Source: an uncultured Robinsoniella sp.
GTDB lineage: Bacteria; Bacillota; Clostridia; Lachnospirales; Lachnospiraceae
Direction: 5' to 3'
DNA: 64,000 nt
Assembly (NCBI GenBank): GCA_900539655.1
Contig: UQCR01000008.1
Location: 1 to 64,000, forward strand
Position 1 is the stretch's first letter, and every line of letters starts with the position of its first letter. Shown piece after piece: positions 10,418 through 18,932 of this stretch. Made by a program: the position numbers and the translations under genes. The notes beneath the pieces were generated by a model. The model was given only the letters and a program-made list of their open reading frames with translations, was not told the DNA's origin and did no database searches.

Positions 10418-10586
10418 GATAGCTCCCCATCATAAAAATTATGATGACAGTCATATGACTATTTGCCATATGCCCAAGAATACGGTTATACAGGTACCGC
10501 ACCTTTCGGCGTCTTTCCCTTTCAAAAATCTTCATCTATGCCTGAACATATCCAATTTTATACTGATGAAACACGCGACCTCTATC
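10418..10586 (-). promoter_or_regulatory. Lysine riboswitch (L-box) aptamer
   Basis: Read on the minus strand, the leader of dapA holds the conserved lysine aptamer elements in order: GATAGAGGTCGCG, CATCAGTA, GAAAGGGAAAGACGCCGAAAGG, the ACTGTCATCAT segment and the closing GGGGAGCTATC. The first and last bases (GATAG/CTATC) pair as helix P1. It lies between a good promoter and a terminator hairpin, upstream of lysine-biosynthesis genes. Length about 169 nt, usual for the class. Confidence 0.95.
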
Positions 10587-10606
10587 AAACTTATTCAGTT
10601 ATTCTA

Positions 10607-10635
10607 ACTATAGCATCATTAAAAATCCTTGTCAA
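10607..10635 (-). promoter_or_regulatory. SigA promoter of the dapA-dapB riboswitch transcript
   Basis: TTGACA, 17-bp spacer, TATAGT on the minus strand. The -35 box overlaps the stop codon of the upstream adenosyltransferase gene, and transcription would start some 15-20 nt before the L-box. Confidence 0.85.
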
Positions 10636-11135
10636 CAATTGTTTTCTAATTTATGAACCGTTGACATTTGTGTCACTTCATCGACACAATCCCAGAGTTC
10701 CCTGCCGTTGCAGATCCCGGTCAAAATAAGCTCTGTCTCATCATCCTTAGCCTCAATCAAAGTGCGGATATCATCAATTGTTACAATTCCATATTCTAAC
10801 AGTCCCAGTACTTCATCTAAAATCAGGACTTCACACCCCTCTGTTACCAGAACTTTTTTCGCAAAATTCATTCCATTGCGGATATTCTGTGCCTCTTCTT
10901 CCTTTTCTTCTGCGCTCAGACTATCAAAAGATTCATCTGATTTTTCAAACCGGAATAGCTTAATCTCCGGTTCCAAACGCTGCAGGAAACTGATTTCTTC
11001 CACCATCCTGCCCTTCAGAAACTGAATTACAATCACAGATTTGCCCTGGCTGGCAGCGCGGATCCCCTGACCGATAGCTGCAGTCGTCTTACCCTTGCCT
11101 TCACCACAAAATATATGTACTGAACCTTTATCCAT
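10632..11135 (-). CDS. cobO: Cob(I)alamin (corrinoid) adenosyltransferase, CobO type
   Basis: Transfers the adenosyl group of ATP to Co(I) corrinoids to make adenosylcobalamin. The 167-aa P-loop protein begins with HIFCGEGKGKTTAA; the Walker A motif is residues 11-18. A hydrophobic strand ending in ILDEVLG resembles the Walker B region of CobO/BtuR proteins. No other cobalamin-synthesis gene is present in the window and no cobalamin riboswitch is visible in the 98 bp upstream. It ends where the dapA promoter begins. The enzyme could support adenosylcobalamin-dependent enzymes encoded elsewhere. Confidence 0.88.
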   Translation of the reverse strand: MDKGSVHIFCGEGKGKTTAAIGQGIRAASQGKSVIVIQFLKGRMVEEISFLQRLEPEIKLFRFEKSDESFDSLSAEEKEEEAQNIRNGMNFAKKVLVTEGCEVLILDEVLGLLEYGIVTIDDIRTLIEAKDDETELILTGICNGRELWDCVDEVTQMSTVHKLENNC

Positions 11136-11233
11136 AGCGCACCTCTCTTAACTGACTGGTGGTTAAACCGCCATATACCTAACTACATTATCAGTTTTAT
11201 TATTTTACTACAGTTAAATAAAGAATGCAATAC

Positions 11234-11860
11234 TTATTCCATATATTCCAACTTGCTTACCGACACCTCATAAGCAATTCTTTTTTCAGTAATATCTCCC
11301 TCCAGTTTTTTCATGTACTCTCTGCTCTGTATTCGTCCCCATACCTGCACATGTCCACCTACGGAGAAACCGGAAGTAAACCTTGCATTTCTTCCCCAGC
11401 AAATGCAGGGAATATAGTCCGATTTGCCATATGGACGGTTGACTGCAACCAGCATATCGGAAATTTCTCTTCCAAGCGGGGTCTTACGATATACCGGGGG
11501 CTTACAGATAAAGCCATCCAGGAATATCTGATTTGTCTTCACCTTGTCATTTTCTTCTTCAACGAAAGTGACCTCTCTGGCAAATACGGACAACACCAGC
11601 CTGTTCTTTTTTTCTTCATGTCTGTTGTAGGAGCGGAACTGCCCCGTGATCTGTATGTATTCTCCCTGGTAATCCTGTGTCACGTCAATCAGTCTCTCTG
11701 AAATCATCACCGGTATTCTGTCCAGGGAATCGCTGAGTCTTTTGACCAGCACATCTAGCATGTAGAATCCCTCCCCAAACACCTCGTGGCTGAAAGTAAA
11801 GCCTGATGCAATTTCTCCAATAATGGATACCTGATTGTTTTCAATAATCTTATCTGTCAT
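11234..11860 (-). CDS. Single-stranded DNA-binding-like protein (OB fold)
   Basis: A 208-aa protein related to the SSB/PriB OB-fold family, expected to bind single-stranded DNA. The SSB-like part is the C-terminal half: NRPYGKSDYIPCICWGR followed by GGHVQVWGRIQSREY matches the strand pattern of SSB (xVxGRIxxR). The N-terminal half has a second OB-like pattern (QVSIIGEI ... YIQITGQFRSY). It lacks the acidic DDDIPF tail of housekeeping SSB, so it is probably an accessory paralogue. The gene lies divergent from typA across a 236-bp intergenic region. Confidence 0.7.
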   Translation of the reverse strand: MTDKIIENNQVSIIGEIASGFTFSHEVFGEGFYMLDVLVKRLSDSLDRIPVMISERLIDVTQDYQGEYIQITGQFRSYNRHEEKKNRLVLSVFAREVTFVEEENDKVKTNQIFLDGFICKPPVYRKTPLGREISDMLVAVNRPYGKSDYIPCICWGRNARFTSGFSVGGHVQVWGRIQSREYMKKLEGDITEKRIAYEVSVSKLEYME

Positions 11861-12096
11861 GAATAATAGTTCTCCCTTCTTCTTACGAAGTATCTCTTTT
11901 CGTATTTTGTATATTAATATATCTATTCGGCTTAATTCACTTTTAGAACCACTATTTTTTAAAATTTCATTATTTTTTTTAGAATTCTGAATGAATGTCC
12001 CTTAAAATCGACAAAACCCCTTGTAATCTGGGAAAAATATGATAAACTGTATGAGTTATATTTTGTTCATTATATGGAAAGAAGGAAAATCATTTT

Positions 12097-13917
12097 ATGA
12101 AAAGAGAAGATATTCGTAACATTGCCATCATCGCCCACGTTGACCATGGTAAGACCACATTAGTCGATGAGCTGTTAAAACAAAGTGGCGTATTCCGCGC
12201 CAATCAGGAAGTCGCAGAACGTGTCATGGATTCCAACGATATCGAGCGTGAACGCGGCATTACGATTTTATCCAAGAATACAGCCGTTTATTACAAAGGT
12301 ACGAAAATAAACATCATTGATACGCCTGGACATGCAGACTTCGGCGGCGAAGTTGAGCGTGTATTAAAAATGGTAAATGGTGTTGTTCTCGTAGTTGACG
12401 CTTTTGAGGGTTCTATGCCGCAGACAAAATTTGTTCTTCGCAAAGCCCTTGAATTAAATCTCCCGGTTATTGTCTGTATCAATAAAATTGACCGTCCGGA
12501 AGCAAGACCAAATGAAGTTATCGATGAAATCCTGGAATTATTCATGGATCTGGATGCTTCCGATGAGCAGTTAGACTGCCCATTCGTCTACGCTTCTGCA
12601 AAAGCAGGCCACGCTGTTCTGGATATGACGGATGAAGCAAAGGATATGACTCCTTTATTTGAAACAATTTTAGATTACATCCCGGCACCGGAAGGCGATC
12701 CCGAAGCTCCTACCCAGGTATTGATCAGCACCATCGACTACAATGAATATGTTGGACGTATTGGTGTAGGCAAAGTAGACCGTGGTACTATAAAAGTAAA
12801 CCAAGAAGTAGTTTTGGTCAACCATCATGAGCCAGAAAAACAGAAAAAAGTTAAAATCAGTAAATTATATGAGTTTGACGGACTGAATAAAGTGGAGGTT
12901 CAATCTGCTACAATCGGATCTATCGTTGCTATTTCCGGAATCGCTGACCTCCATATCGGAGATACCCTTTGCTCCCAGGAAGATGTAGACGCTATCCCGT
13001 TCCAGAAGATTTCAGAACCGACCATTGCCATGCACTTTATGGTAAATGACAGTCCCCTTGCCGGCAAGGAAGGAAAATATGTAACTTCCAGACATCTCCG
13101 TGACAGACTGTTCCGTGAATTGAACACCGACGTCAGCCTTCGTGTTGAAGAAACTGAGACTACTGAAGCATATAAAGTTTCCGGACGAGGCGAGCTTCAT
13201 TTATCTGTATTGATCGAAAATATGCGCCGTGAAGGCTATGAATTTGCGGTTAGTAAGGCAGAAGTACTCTATCAAAAGGATGAACGTGGCAAATTACTGG
13301 AACCAATGGAACTTGCCTATGTGGATGTACCGGAGGAATTTTCCGGAACAGTTATTCAGAAATTAAGCCTTCGTAAAGGTGAATTACAGGGTATGAGCAT
13401 TGCAGGAGGCGGATATTCCCGTCTGGAATTCTCTATCCCGGCTAGAGGCCTTATCGGCTATCGCGGTGAGTTCTTAACAGACACCAAAGGAAATGGTATC
13501 TTAAATACAACATATGACGGATATGGTCCATATAAGGGTGATATCCAGTACCGTAAACAAGGTTCTCTCATCGCTTTTGAATCCGGTGAATCCGTAGCTT
13601 ATGGACTTTTCAGTGCCCAGGAACGCGGTACCCTGTTTATCGGTGCCGGTGAGAAAGTATATGCCGGGATGGTAATCGGACAGAACGGTAAAGCGGAAGA
13701 TATTGAATTAAATGTATGCAAGAGCAAGCATTTAACCAATACCCGTGCATCCGGATCAGATGATTCCCTGAAACTGACCACTCCAAGAGTATTGAGTCTG
13801 GAACAGGCACTGGAATTTATTGATACGGATGAACTTTTAGAGATCACTCCTGAGAGCCTTCGAATCCGTAAGAAAATACTGGATCCTACTATGAGAAAGC
13901 GATCTGCAAGAAAATAA
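12097..13917 (+). CDS. typA: GTP-binding protein TypA/BipA
   Basis: Translational GTPase of the elongation-factor superfamily that binds the ribosome and assists 50S assembly and stress adaptation. At 606 aa it has full family length. G1 is AHVDHGKTT (13-21), the effector region RERGITILSKN, G3 DTPGHADFGGE, G4 NKID, followed by EF-G-like domains and the BipA-specific C-terminal domain ending in RKK. Ribosome binding site GAAAGAAGG lies upstream. Followed after 22 bp by a secreted protein gene, probably cotranscribed. Confidence 0.97.
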   Translation: MKREDIRNIAIIAHVDHGKTTLVDELLKQSGVFRANQEVAERVMDSNDIERERGITILSKNTAVYYKGTKINIIDTPGHADFGGEVERVLKMVNGVVLVVDAFEGSMPQTKFVLRKALELNLPVIVCINKIDRPEARPNEVIDEILELFMDLDASDEQLDCPFVYASAKAGHAVLDMTDEAKDMTPLFETILDYIPAPEGDPEAPTQVLISTIDYNEYVGRIGVGKVDRGTIKVNQEVVLVNHHEPEKQKKVKISKLYEFDGLNKVEVQSATIGSIVAISGIADLHIGDTLCSQEDVDAIPFQKISEPTIAMHFMVNDSPLAGKEGKYVTSRHLRDRLFRELNTDVSLRVEETETTEAYKVSGRGELHLSVLIENMRREGYEFAVSKAEVLYQKDERGKLLEPMELAYVDVPEEFSGTVIQKLSLRKGELQGMSIAGGGYSRLEFSIPARGLIGYRGEFLTDTKGNGILNTTYDGYGPYKGDIQYRKQGSLIAFESGESVAYGLFSAQERGTLFIGAGEKVYAGMVIGQNGKAEDIELNVCKSKHLTNTRASGSDDSLKLTTPRVLSLEQALEFIDTDELLEITPESLRIRKKILDPTMRKRSARK

Positions 13918-13939
13918 ATCTCAAGAAGGGAGATACTGA

Positions 13940-14764
13940 ATGGTAAAAAACAAATCTTTTCTGATTTTGATCTGTTTCCTGACCATCCTGACAGGACTTT
14001 ATACAGCTAAGACATCCGCGTTTGCAGCTACCGCAAACGGAATGAAAAGACACTCGAAGAAAACTGAAAAAGTAATATTCTCCGGTGCTTCCGGAACTGC
14101 CCTGATGGAAGGTTCCAGAAATGACGGGGATACGAAGAAACCGCAGAATATCAACTATGGAAAATGGAAAAAAGGAAAAGATTTATTTTTTATAACGAAA
14201 TCAGGATCGGGGATATTATGGTTCCTTCCACCATCCAGGCGGGAGGCCATCCTATCCGAGTATTCCTTTTTTTCCACTTCTTATGACAGTACCCATCCCC
14301 AGGGCGGGGCATACCTTCAGAAGCTGCTGGATCGTGACGATCCACAAAACGTACACTATTCAGTAGCTATGATCATTGAAGGAAACGATATCCGAAAGGC
14401 GCGCAAACGTTCTGAGACCCGTAAACAGGCTCAGGTATATGCAGATTATTATCTGTCTCTTGCACGCAGATATCCTTCCTATAACTTTTATGTCATATCG
14501 AAATCTGCTTATGCGCCTGGCATAAAAAAGAGAAGGTTTAATCGTAAATCAAGAGCATTCAATAAAGAACTTAGAAAGATTTTATCCAAACAGGGGTTAC
14601 CGAATATAAAATACGAAAAATTTTATAAATATTCCAATGATCTTTATCGCAAAAGACCGGAGAAAGCAGGTACAACTGCCGATGACCATCCTAACCAGTA
14701 TGTGTCCCAGCAATGGTTTAACCGTATTATGAAATATATGAATCTAAGTCTGGACAGATATTAA
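13940..14764 (+). CDS. Secreted SGNH-hydrolase-like protein
   Basis: A 274-aa exported protein (signal peptide residues 1-30, ending AFAA). The spacing of motifs recalls SGNH/GDSL esterases: a block I-like GASG with Ser51 as candidate nucleophile, GND (148-150) resembling block III, and DDHPN (248-252) resembling the block V Asp-x-x-His with His250. Block I lacks the usual Asp of GDS. The mature part is strongly basic. Possible roles are deacetylation or de-esterification of wall polymers, but activity is not demonstrated. It sits 22 bp after typA behind a good AAGGGAG site and is followed by a strong bidirectional terminator. Confidence 0.55.
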   Translation: MVKNKSFLILICFLTILTGLYTAKTSAFAATANGMKRHSKKTEKVIFSGASGTALMEGSRNDGDTKKPQNINYGKWKKGKDLFFITKSGSGILWFLPPSRREAILSEYSFFSTSYDSTHPQGGAYLQKLLDRDDPQNVHYSVAMIIEGNDIRKARKRSETRKQAQVYADYYLSLARRYPSYNFYVISKSAYAPGIKKRRFNRKSRAFNKELRKILSKQGLPNIKYEKFYKYSNDLYRKRPEKAGTTADDHPNQYVSQQWFNRIMKYMNLSLDRY

Positions 14765-14806
14765 ATATAAAATGCTATTTAGGAAAAAACTAAAACTGAA
14801 CAGATT

Positions 14807-14853
14807 AAAAACAGTGGCATTATATTCAACGCGCATATAATGCCACTGTTTTT
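14807..14853. terminator. Bidirectional intrinsic terminator
   Basis: A perfect 18-bp inverted repeat beginning AAAAACAGTGGCATTATA and ending in T5 encloses an 11-nt loop. It has A-run and T-run flanks, so it can stop transcription from typA and its partner on the plus strand and from the decayed region on the minus strand. Confidence 0.9.
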
Positions 14854-14939
14854 CTATCAAAATCCTCTTCAATCGCTTTCACATCCACTCGAATCAGATT
14901 ACGGGGCATATGAACTATGTAATTATTTGCACTATGTAT

Positions 14940-15150
14940 TTATTTGCCCTCTCTTTGCGAATGGCTTATGCAACGGCCTTTATCCAACATCGCCACACCA
15001 TCACATAATATTTCAATATCTTCCCTGCTATGGCTTGCGGTTTTCCATAATTGCCTGGGCGATTCCCAGCCTTTGGCGCATACCAAGAGAATACTTTCCA
15101 ACCTTCTTTTTATCATCCGGATCTAACCCCACTTTGACAATTGCATTTCT
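14940..15150 (-). pseudogene. Remnant of an ABC transporter ATP-binding protein
   Basis: Two fragments of one ABC ATPase remain in different frames. The upstream piece carries VGLDPDDKKKVGKYSLGMRQ and RLGIAQAIME, the signature (C-loop) helix of bacitracin/lantibiotic-export type ATPases, and ends at a stop near 15030. The downstream piece, one frame away, reads REDIEILCDGVAMLDKGR, the segment that normally follows the H-loop. Walker B, D-loop and H-loop between them are deleted, and Walker A is absent. Not functional. The region 14854-15458 otherwise holds only a hairpin and a tiny open frame. Confidence 0.8.
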
Positions 15151-15160
15151 ATAATATAAA

Positions 15161-15194
15161 TAAGGCAAAAGCTTTCTCCCAAGCTTTTGCCTTA
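15161..15194. repeat. Perfect 14-bp inverted repeat
   Basis: TAAGGCAAAAGCTT and its exact complement flank a 6-nt loop (TCTCCC), immediately upstream of the recognisable ABC fragment. It may be a terminator-like hairpin or mark the junction where the original gene was broken. Confidence 0.6.
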
Positions 15195-15273
15195 TCCCAC
15201 ATTCATTCTTTTCCTGAACGGCTGCCTTCTTTACAGCGTCAGGGTTCCCACTTACTTTCTTCACTCACACTTC

Positions 15274-15327
15274 TTATCGGGTACACACATTTTCTCCCAA
15301 AATCCCCCGATATTCATTTCTTGTCAT
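15274..15327 (-). other. Truncated 17-codon open frame with intact translation start
   Basis: A consensus AAAGGAGGAG site lies 4 nt before an ATG that opens a frame of only 17 codons before a stop. Further upstream lies a palindromic CTATGA-TCTCC-TCATAG motif. This looks like the surviving 5' end (promoter, operator, start) of the decayed transporter operon rather than a working gene. Confidence 0.3.
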
Positions 15328-15458
15328 CAATCTCCTCCTTTAATTTTTATATACCATTGCTTGCTATGAGGAGATCATAGCACATTTTTTTCCAATTGTC
15401 CTGCGATGTCCGTTAACAATGGGTTTTTTGACCACATAATAAGATTTTGGGTTCGGTA

Positions 15459-16763
15459 CTAGAAAAACAACGTCACAAAAACCCGGAAAATTTTATCATC
15501 AAACTCATATTCGATACATCCACCATACTTATCTGCCGCCGATTGAATACTTTCCATTCCCAGACCATGGAGTTTTTTATCAGGTTTGGCAGTCTCAAAA
15601 CGGCCATTTCTCTTGATCGGCTGAACTTCCATGCTGTTTTTAACAGCGATTAGAAGCAGTCTGTTCTTTTGTGAAATTTCCACCGTAATCCACTTCTTTC
15701 CATAGTGGACTAATTCACATGCTTCAATGGCGTTATCCAGCAGATTTCCCAGAATGACACACATGTCATTGTCTTTCACTTTAACCTTATGTAATTTATC
15801 AACTTTACAGTTCATATGAATATCTTTATGTATGGCTTCTGTCTTTTTATAATTCAGAATTAAATCGATGATCTGATTCCCGGACCATACGCATTCGTTC
15901 AGTACCTGCACCGGACCGATGATGCTTTCCATATACTCCATAGCAGCATCCTGCTTTCCGCTTTTCATATACCGATACATAATATTTACATGTTTCTTCA
16001 GATCATGAAAAATCTTCTGGTTGTCCCGGTACATCTGATTTAAATCACCCCAACTGTCCTCCAGAAGCTGGTTGCGGATCATTATCATTTTGGTATTCTC
16101 TTTCTCATTCCTGTACATAACATAGAGGCCAAATATCATTGCGATCATAAGAATCAACGCGAAGAACAGAAACCAATCTGCTATAAAAACCATACTTACC
16201 TCATTGGCATAAACCTCCTGAAAATTATATACACCGATAAACCCAATTCCACTGAGTAAAAGAAGCCATTTTGAGTAATAACCGATACGGAAGGAAGAAG
16301 TATCAAATAAACCTTTTAGATGTTTATATAAGAAGTACGCTCCAATCCTCGTAAACAGCAGTATAAAAATACGGCTGAAGCTTACATTATTATCTATGTA
16401 GATCCCGATATCCGGGCGCCTGACCAGGATGCTGACCAGATAAATGTTCATGAGATCCGACAGCGCCAGACCAATATTAAAAATAGCTGATATAGTAAAT
16501 ATGGGGATCATCTTATTCCGATATAGTAATAATCCGGAAATGAACGTTAGAAATATAGTCAACAGCAATACCCATCTGGAAAACAGGATAACCTGCCTGT
16601 TTATTACCAGAAAAGTGGCAATTATAACTGTCAGTGTCTCCATCACAATATAATATTTCTTCCCAGATACTCTTTTTTCAAAGAAAATTCCCATCATTTT
16701 CAGGCAAATCTGTATTTCAGCGACGGTTAATAAGAATTGTAATCCATTCAGAAATATGCTCAT
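15459..16763 (-). CDS. GHKL-family sensor histidine kinase (AgrC-like)
   Basis: A 434-aa membrane sensor kinase. The first 220 residues form six or so hydrophobic segments, the typical peptide-sensing membrane domain of AgrC-like kinases. The phosphorylated His is probably H253 in IFHDLKKH. The GHKL ATPase shows the N box NLLDNAIEAC (340-349) and a G box GLGMESI. It overlaps the upstream LytTR regulator gene by 4 bp, so they are translationally coupled. There is no agrB/agrD pair nearby, so the signal is unknown. The decayed ABC transporter just downstream may once have been its target. Confidence 0.9.
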   Translation of the reverse strand: MSIFLNGLQFLLTVAEIQICLKMMGIFFEKRVSGKKYYIVMETLTVIIATFLVINRQVILFSRWVLLLTIFLTFISGLLLYRNKMIPIFTISAIFNIGLALSDLMNIYLVSILVRRPDIGIYIDNNVSFSRIFILLFTRIGAYFLYKHLKGLFDTSSFRIGYYSKWLLLLSGIGFIGVYNFQEVYANEVSMVFIADWFLFFALILMIAMIFGLYVMYRNEKENTKMIMIRNQLLEDSWGDLNQMYRDNQKIFHDLKKHVNIMYRYMKSGKQDAAMEYMESIIGPVQVLNECVWSGNQIIDLILNYKKTEAIHKDIHMNCKVDKLHKVKVKDNDMCVILGNLLDNAIEACELVHYGKKWITVEISQKNRLLLIAVKNSMEVQPIKRNGRFETAKPDKKLHGLGMESIQSAADKYGGCIEYEFDDKIFRVFVTLFF

Positions 16764-17476
16764 TTATGGTACCTCCAGAATGTATGTATTTTTTCTTTCA
16801 CTTCTTTAAGTCTGGACTGGCTGACCTTTAAACTAATCTGATCTTCCATTTCCAATACATTTCCCATTAGACCAACCACATGCAATACGTTTATAATATA
16901 ACCCTTTTCGATAAATACAAAATCCTTGGGTGACAAATTAGCATATACCTGTCGAAGGCTCTTACGCTCATGTCTGCTGCCTGATTTTGTTACAAATACA
17001 GCATTCTTGCCATCTCTGAATATGTAAATGATATCCCGGTAAAAGATTTTTTCAAACCGAAGTTCTGTATTAATAATATAGTATTCCTCAGCCTGAAGAC
17101 TGAGTTCTTTCAGAACAGCTCCCAGGGCTTCCGGGATCTTTTCCTCAAGCATTTCTTTGGGTATAAACCGAAATGCCCTCACTTTGAAAGCATCCAGAAC
17201 AACCTCAAAATGCGATGTAATAAATATTATATAAGATTCAACATTCTTCTTAATTATTTCCTCTGCGAGCGCTAACCCATTCATATCTGGCAGTTCTATA
17301 TCCAGAAAATAGATTTGATAACGTTTATTACCCCCTAAGGCAAACATCAGCTGTTTGGAACTGCCAAAGGCTTCTACATTTTTTTCTATCCCCTCATGAT
17401 TAAAATAATTTATGATATTTTGTTTTATCAATGCTGCACAATTTTCCTCGTCATCCACAACTGCAATATTTACCAT
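16760..17476 (-). CDS. LytTR-family response regulator (AgrA-like)
   Basis: Two-component regulator partner of the adjacent GHKL kinase. The receiver domain begins MVNIAVVDDEEN with the acidic pair D8-D9 and phospho-acceptor D59 in FLDIELPDMNG. The C-terminal LytTR DNA-binding domain covers about 140-238 (region with IIYIFRDGKNAV and FVFIEKGYIINV). Of several in-frame starts the ATG at 17476 is chosen because GGAGAGGAGAG precedes it directly and it starts the receiver strand. Length 238 aa fits the family. Confidence 0.92.
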   Translation of the reverse strand: MVNIAVVDDEENCAALIKQNIINYFNHEGIEKNVEAFGSSKQLMFALGGNKRYQIYFLDIELPDMNGLALAEEIIKKNVESYIIFITSHFEVVLDAFKVRAFRFIPKEMLEEKIPEALGAVLKELSLQAEEYYIINTELRFEKIFYRDIIYIFRDGKNAVFVTKSGSRHERKSLRQVYANLSPKDFVFIEKGYIINVLHVVGLMGNVLEMEDQISLKVSQSRLKEVKEKIHTFWRYHK

Positions 17477-17550
17477 AACTCTCCTCTCCATTGTACTCAT
17501 GTCATTCCCACAACTTCATCTGCAACATAGGTATCAAATCAACATAATAC

Positions 17551-17582
17551 AAAAACAGCCGTACGCTCAACACATACGGCAA
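17551..17582 (-). terminator. Intrinsic terminator after the XRE regulator gene
   Basis: On the minus strand GCCGTA/TACGGC forms a stem with an 11-nt loop followed by TGTTTTT, starting 8 bp after the XRE gene's stop. It separates that gene from the two-component operon downstream. Confidence 0.8.
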
Positions 17583-17587
17583 TTTGT

Positions 17588-17920
17588 TTACTCTCTCATC
17601 CCTCCTTTTAACGCCTTCACTACTTTTAATATCATCTTCATCTCTTTGTTTGTACAATCACGCATTTCCATTGTAATATCATTTAACTGAAAATCTCTCG
17701 ATTTCTTTACACTATCGCATAAAAGTTCATCTACGGAGACTTCAAAAATATTGGCTATTTTAACGATTGTCTCCAGACTGCCCTTTGATTTTGCAGTTTC
17801 CAGATTACTGATATACTGTGTTGATAAGCCTATATTTTCTGCGAGCTGTTCTTGGGTAATGCCTTTGCTTTTTCTGATCTTTTTGATTCTTTTTCCTAAT
17901 TCAATATAATCCACTACCAT
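17588..17920 (-). CDS. XRE-family HTH transcriptional regulator
   Basis: A 110-aa Cro/CI-type regulator. Residues 8-62 form the helix-turn-helix: GKRIKKIRKSKGITQEQLA, then LSTQYISNLE as the recognition helix. Residues after 65 are a short tail of unknown function that may mediate dimerisation. An AGGAGG site precedes the ATG. It is transcribed on its own, ahead of the AgrC/AgrA-like operon; a TATAAT-like box lies about 50 bp upstream without a clear -35. The target genes are not evident. Confidence 0.9.
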   Translation of the reverse strand: MVVDYIELGKRIKKIRKSKGITQEQLAENIGLSTQYISNLETAKSKGSLETIVKIANIFEVSVDELLCDSVKKSRDFQLNDITMEMRDCTNKEMKMILKVVKALKGGMRE

Positions 17921-18127
17921 ATTGCTCTTACCTCCTGCATTTGACTCTTATTTTATGCAAGATACGACAAAATTATAATGGATCATAAGTTTAATTCCTT
18001 CTAATTATTATATTTTTATATAACTATTCATTGATTTTTTGCAAAAATCCATGTAATAATTATAGTAGACACTTTTTCATTGATATTATAAAGGCTGAAA
18101 CAACAACGTATTGCCAGATTTGTTCTG

Positions 18128-18883
18128 TCACTCCGCAAAAAACCGGCATGCTTCCTCATAAAATTCCTGCCCGTTGGACAATATTGCCGGATGACCGCCT
18201 TTTTCAAACAGCTTTATTCTGCCATGCCCTATCTTCTCAATCAGCCCCCCATACACCTCTTCATAAAATTGGGGTGATGCAAACTCATCCTCCCTGCTTC
18301 CGGTCATTAATATTTCTGTTTGCAGTTCTGATAAAGGCTTGTGAAAAAATTTTCCATTCCCTATGTAATGATCATGGATTGCCTTCGTATCATTGTCCAC
18401 TACCTGTTCCCAGCCTTCACCATGATTAAATATATAAAAAGATTTTGTTCCATCATCATGCTTGGATGCTTCTCTGTCTGTAATAATATTCTCCACGAAT
18501 GCCTGCAATGGCACATCGCCTTCAAAGCTATCCGCAATTACTCTATTTACCAGATCAGGCCTCTCCAACGCCACATTGATTGCCACCTGGGCACCGCCGC
18601 TGCTGCCTATGAGATTCACTTTTTTATAACCGGTCTGCTCTAAAAATGCAATTACCTGTTGTCCTTCATCAAACCACAGGTCTGTCTGAAATTCCTCCAC
18701 CCGGTCTGATCTGCCATGTCCCAGAAAATCAATTAAAATTGTTCTGAATTTCTCCCGGTATAACTTTTCAGTTTCTGTAAACATCCTGGATGATGCGGTA
18801 TTTCCATGTAGAAAGAGCAGGGGCTGTCCGCTGCCTGCTTCTTCGTACCAGCATTTCTTATTACGATATATAAAATATGGCAT
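18128..18883 (-). CDS. Alpha/beta hydrolase
   Basis: A 251-aa soluble alpha/beta-hydrolase-fold enzyme. The oxyanion-hole motif LFLHGN is at 23-28. The nucleophile elbow GSSGG (93-97) gives Ser95. A candidate acid lies in TGSREDEF and the catalytic His in KGGHPAI near the C-terminus. The sequence resembles the broad esterase/peroxidase-like family (menH, haloperoxidase relatives); the substrate cannot be inferred. AAGGAG precedes the start. It is the last gene on this strand in the nucleoside cluster region but lacks an obvious functional link. Confidence 0.85.
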   Translation of the reverse strand: MPYFIYRNKKCWYEEAGSGQPLLFLHGNTASSRMFTETEKLYREKFRTILIDFLGHGRSDRVEEFQTDLWFDEGQQVIAFLEQTGYKKVNLIGSSGGAQVAINVALERPDLVNRVIADSFEGDVPLQAFVENIITDREASKHDDGTKSFYIFNHGEGWEQVVDNDTKAIHDHYIGNGKFFHKPLSELQTEILMTGSREDEFASPQFYEEVYGGLIEKIGHGRIKLFEKGGHPAILSNGQEFYEEACRFFAE

Positions 18884-18932
18884 ATAGTCACTCCTTGAAT
18901 TTATTTAGAATTCGTTTTCTTATCATATTGCT

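Noticed and set aside
10344..10535. N-terminal extension of DapA (64 codons)
   Set aside because: The stretch is the lysine riboswitch and terminator; the ATG at 10343 has AAGGAGGA and matches the family start.
12008..12050. SigA promoter for typA
   Set aside because: TATGAT-like and TTGTAA-like boxes exist but with spacings of 11 or 16 bp in weak combinations; not convincing enough to list.
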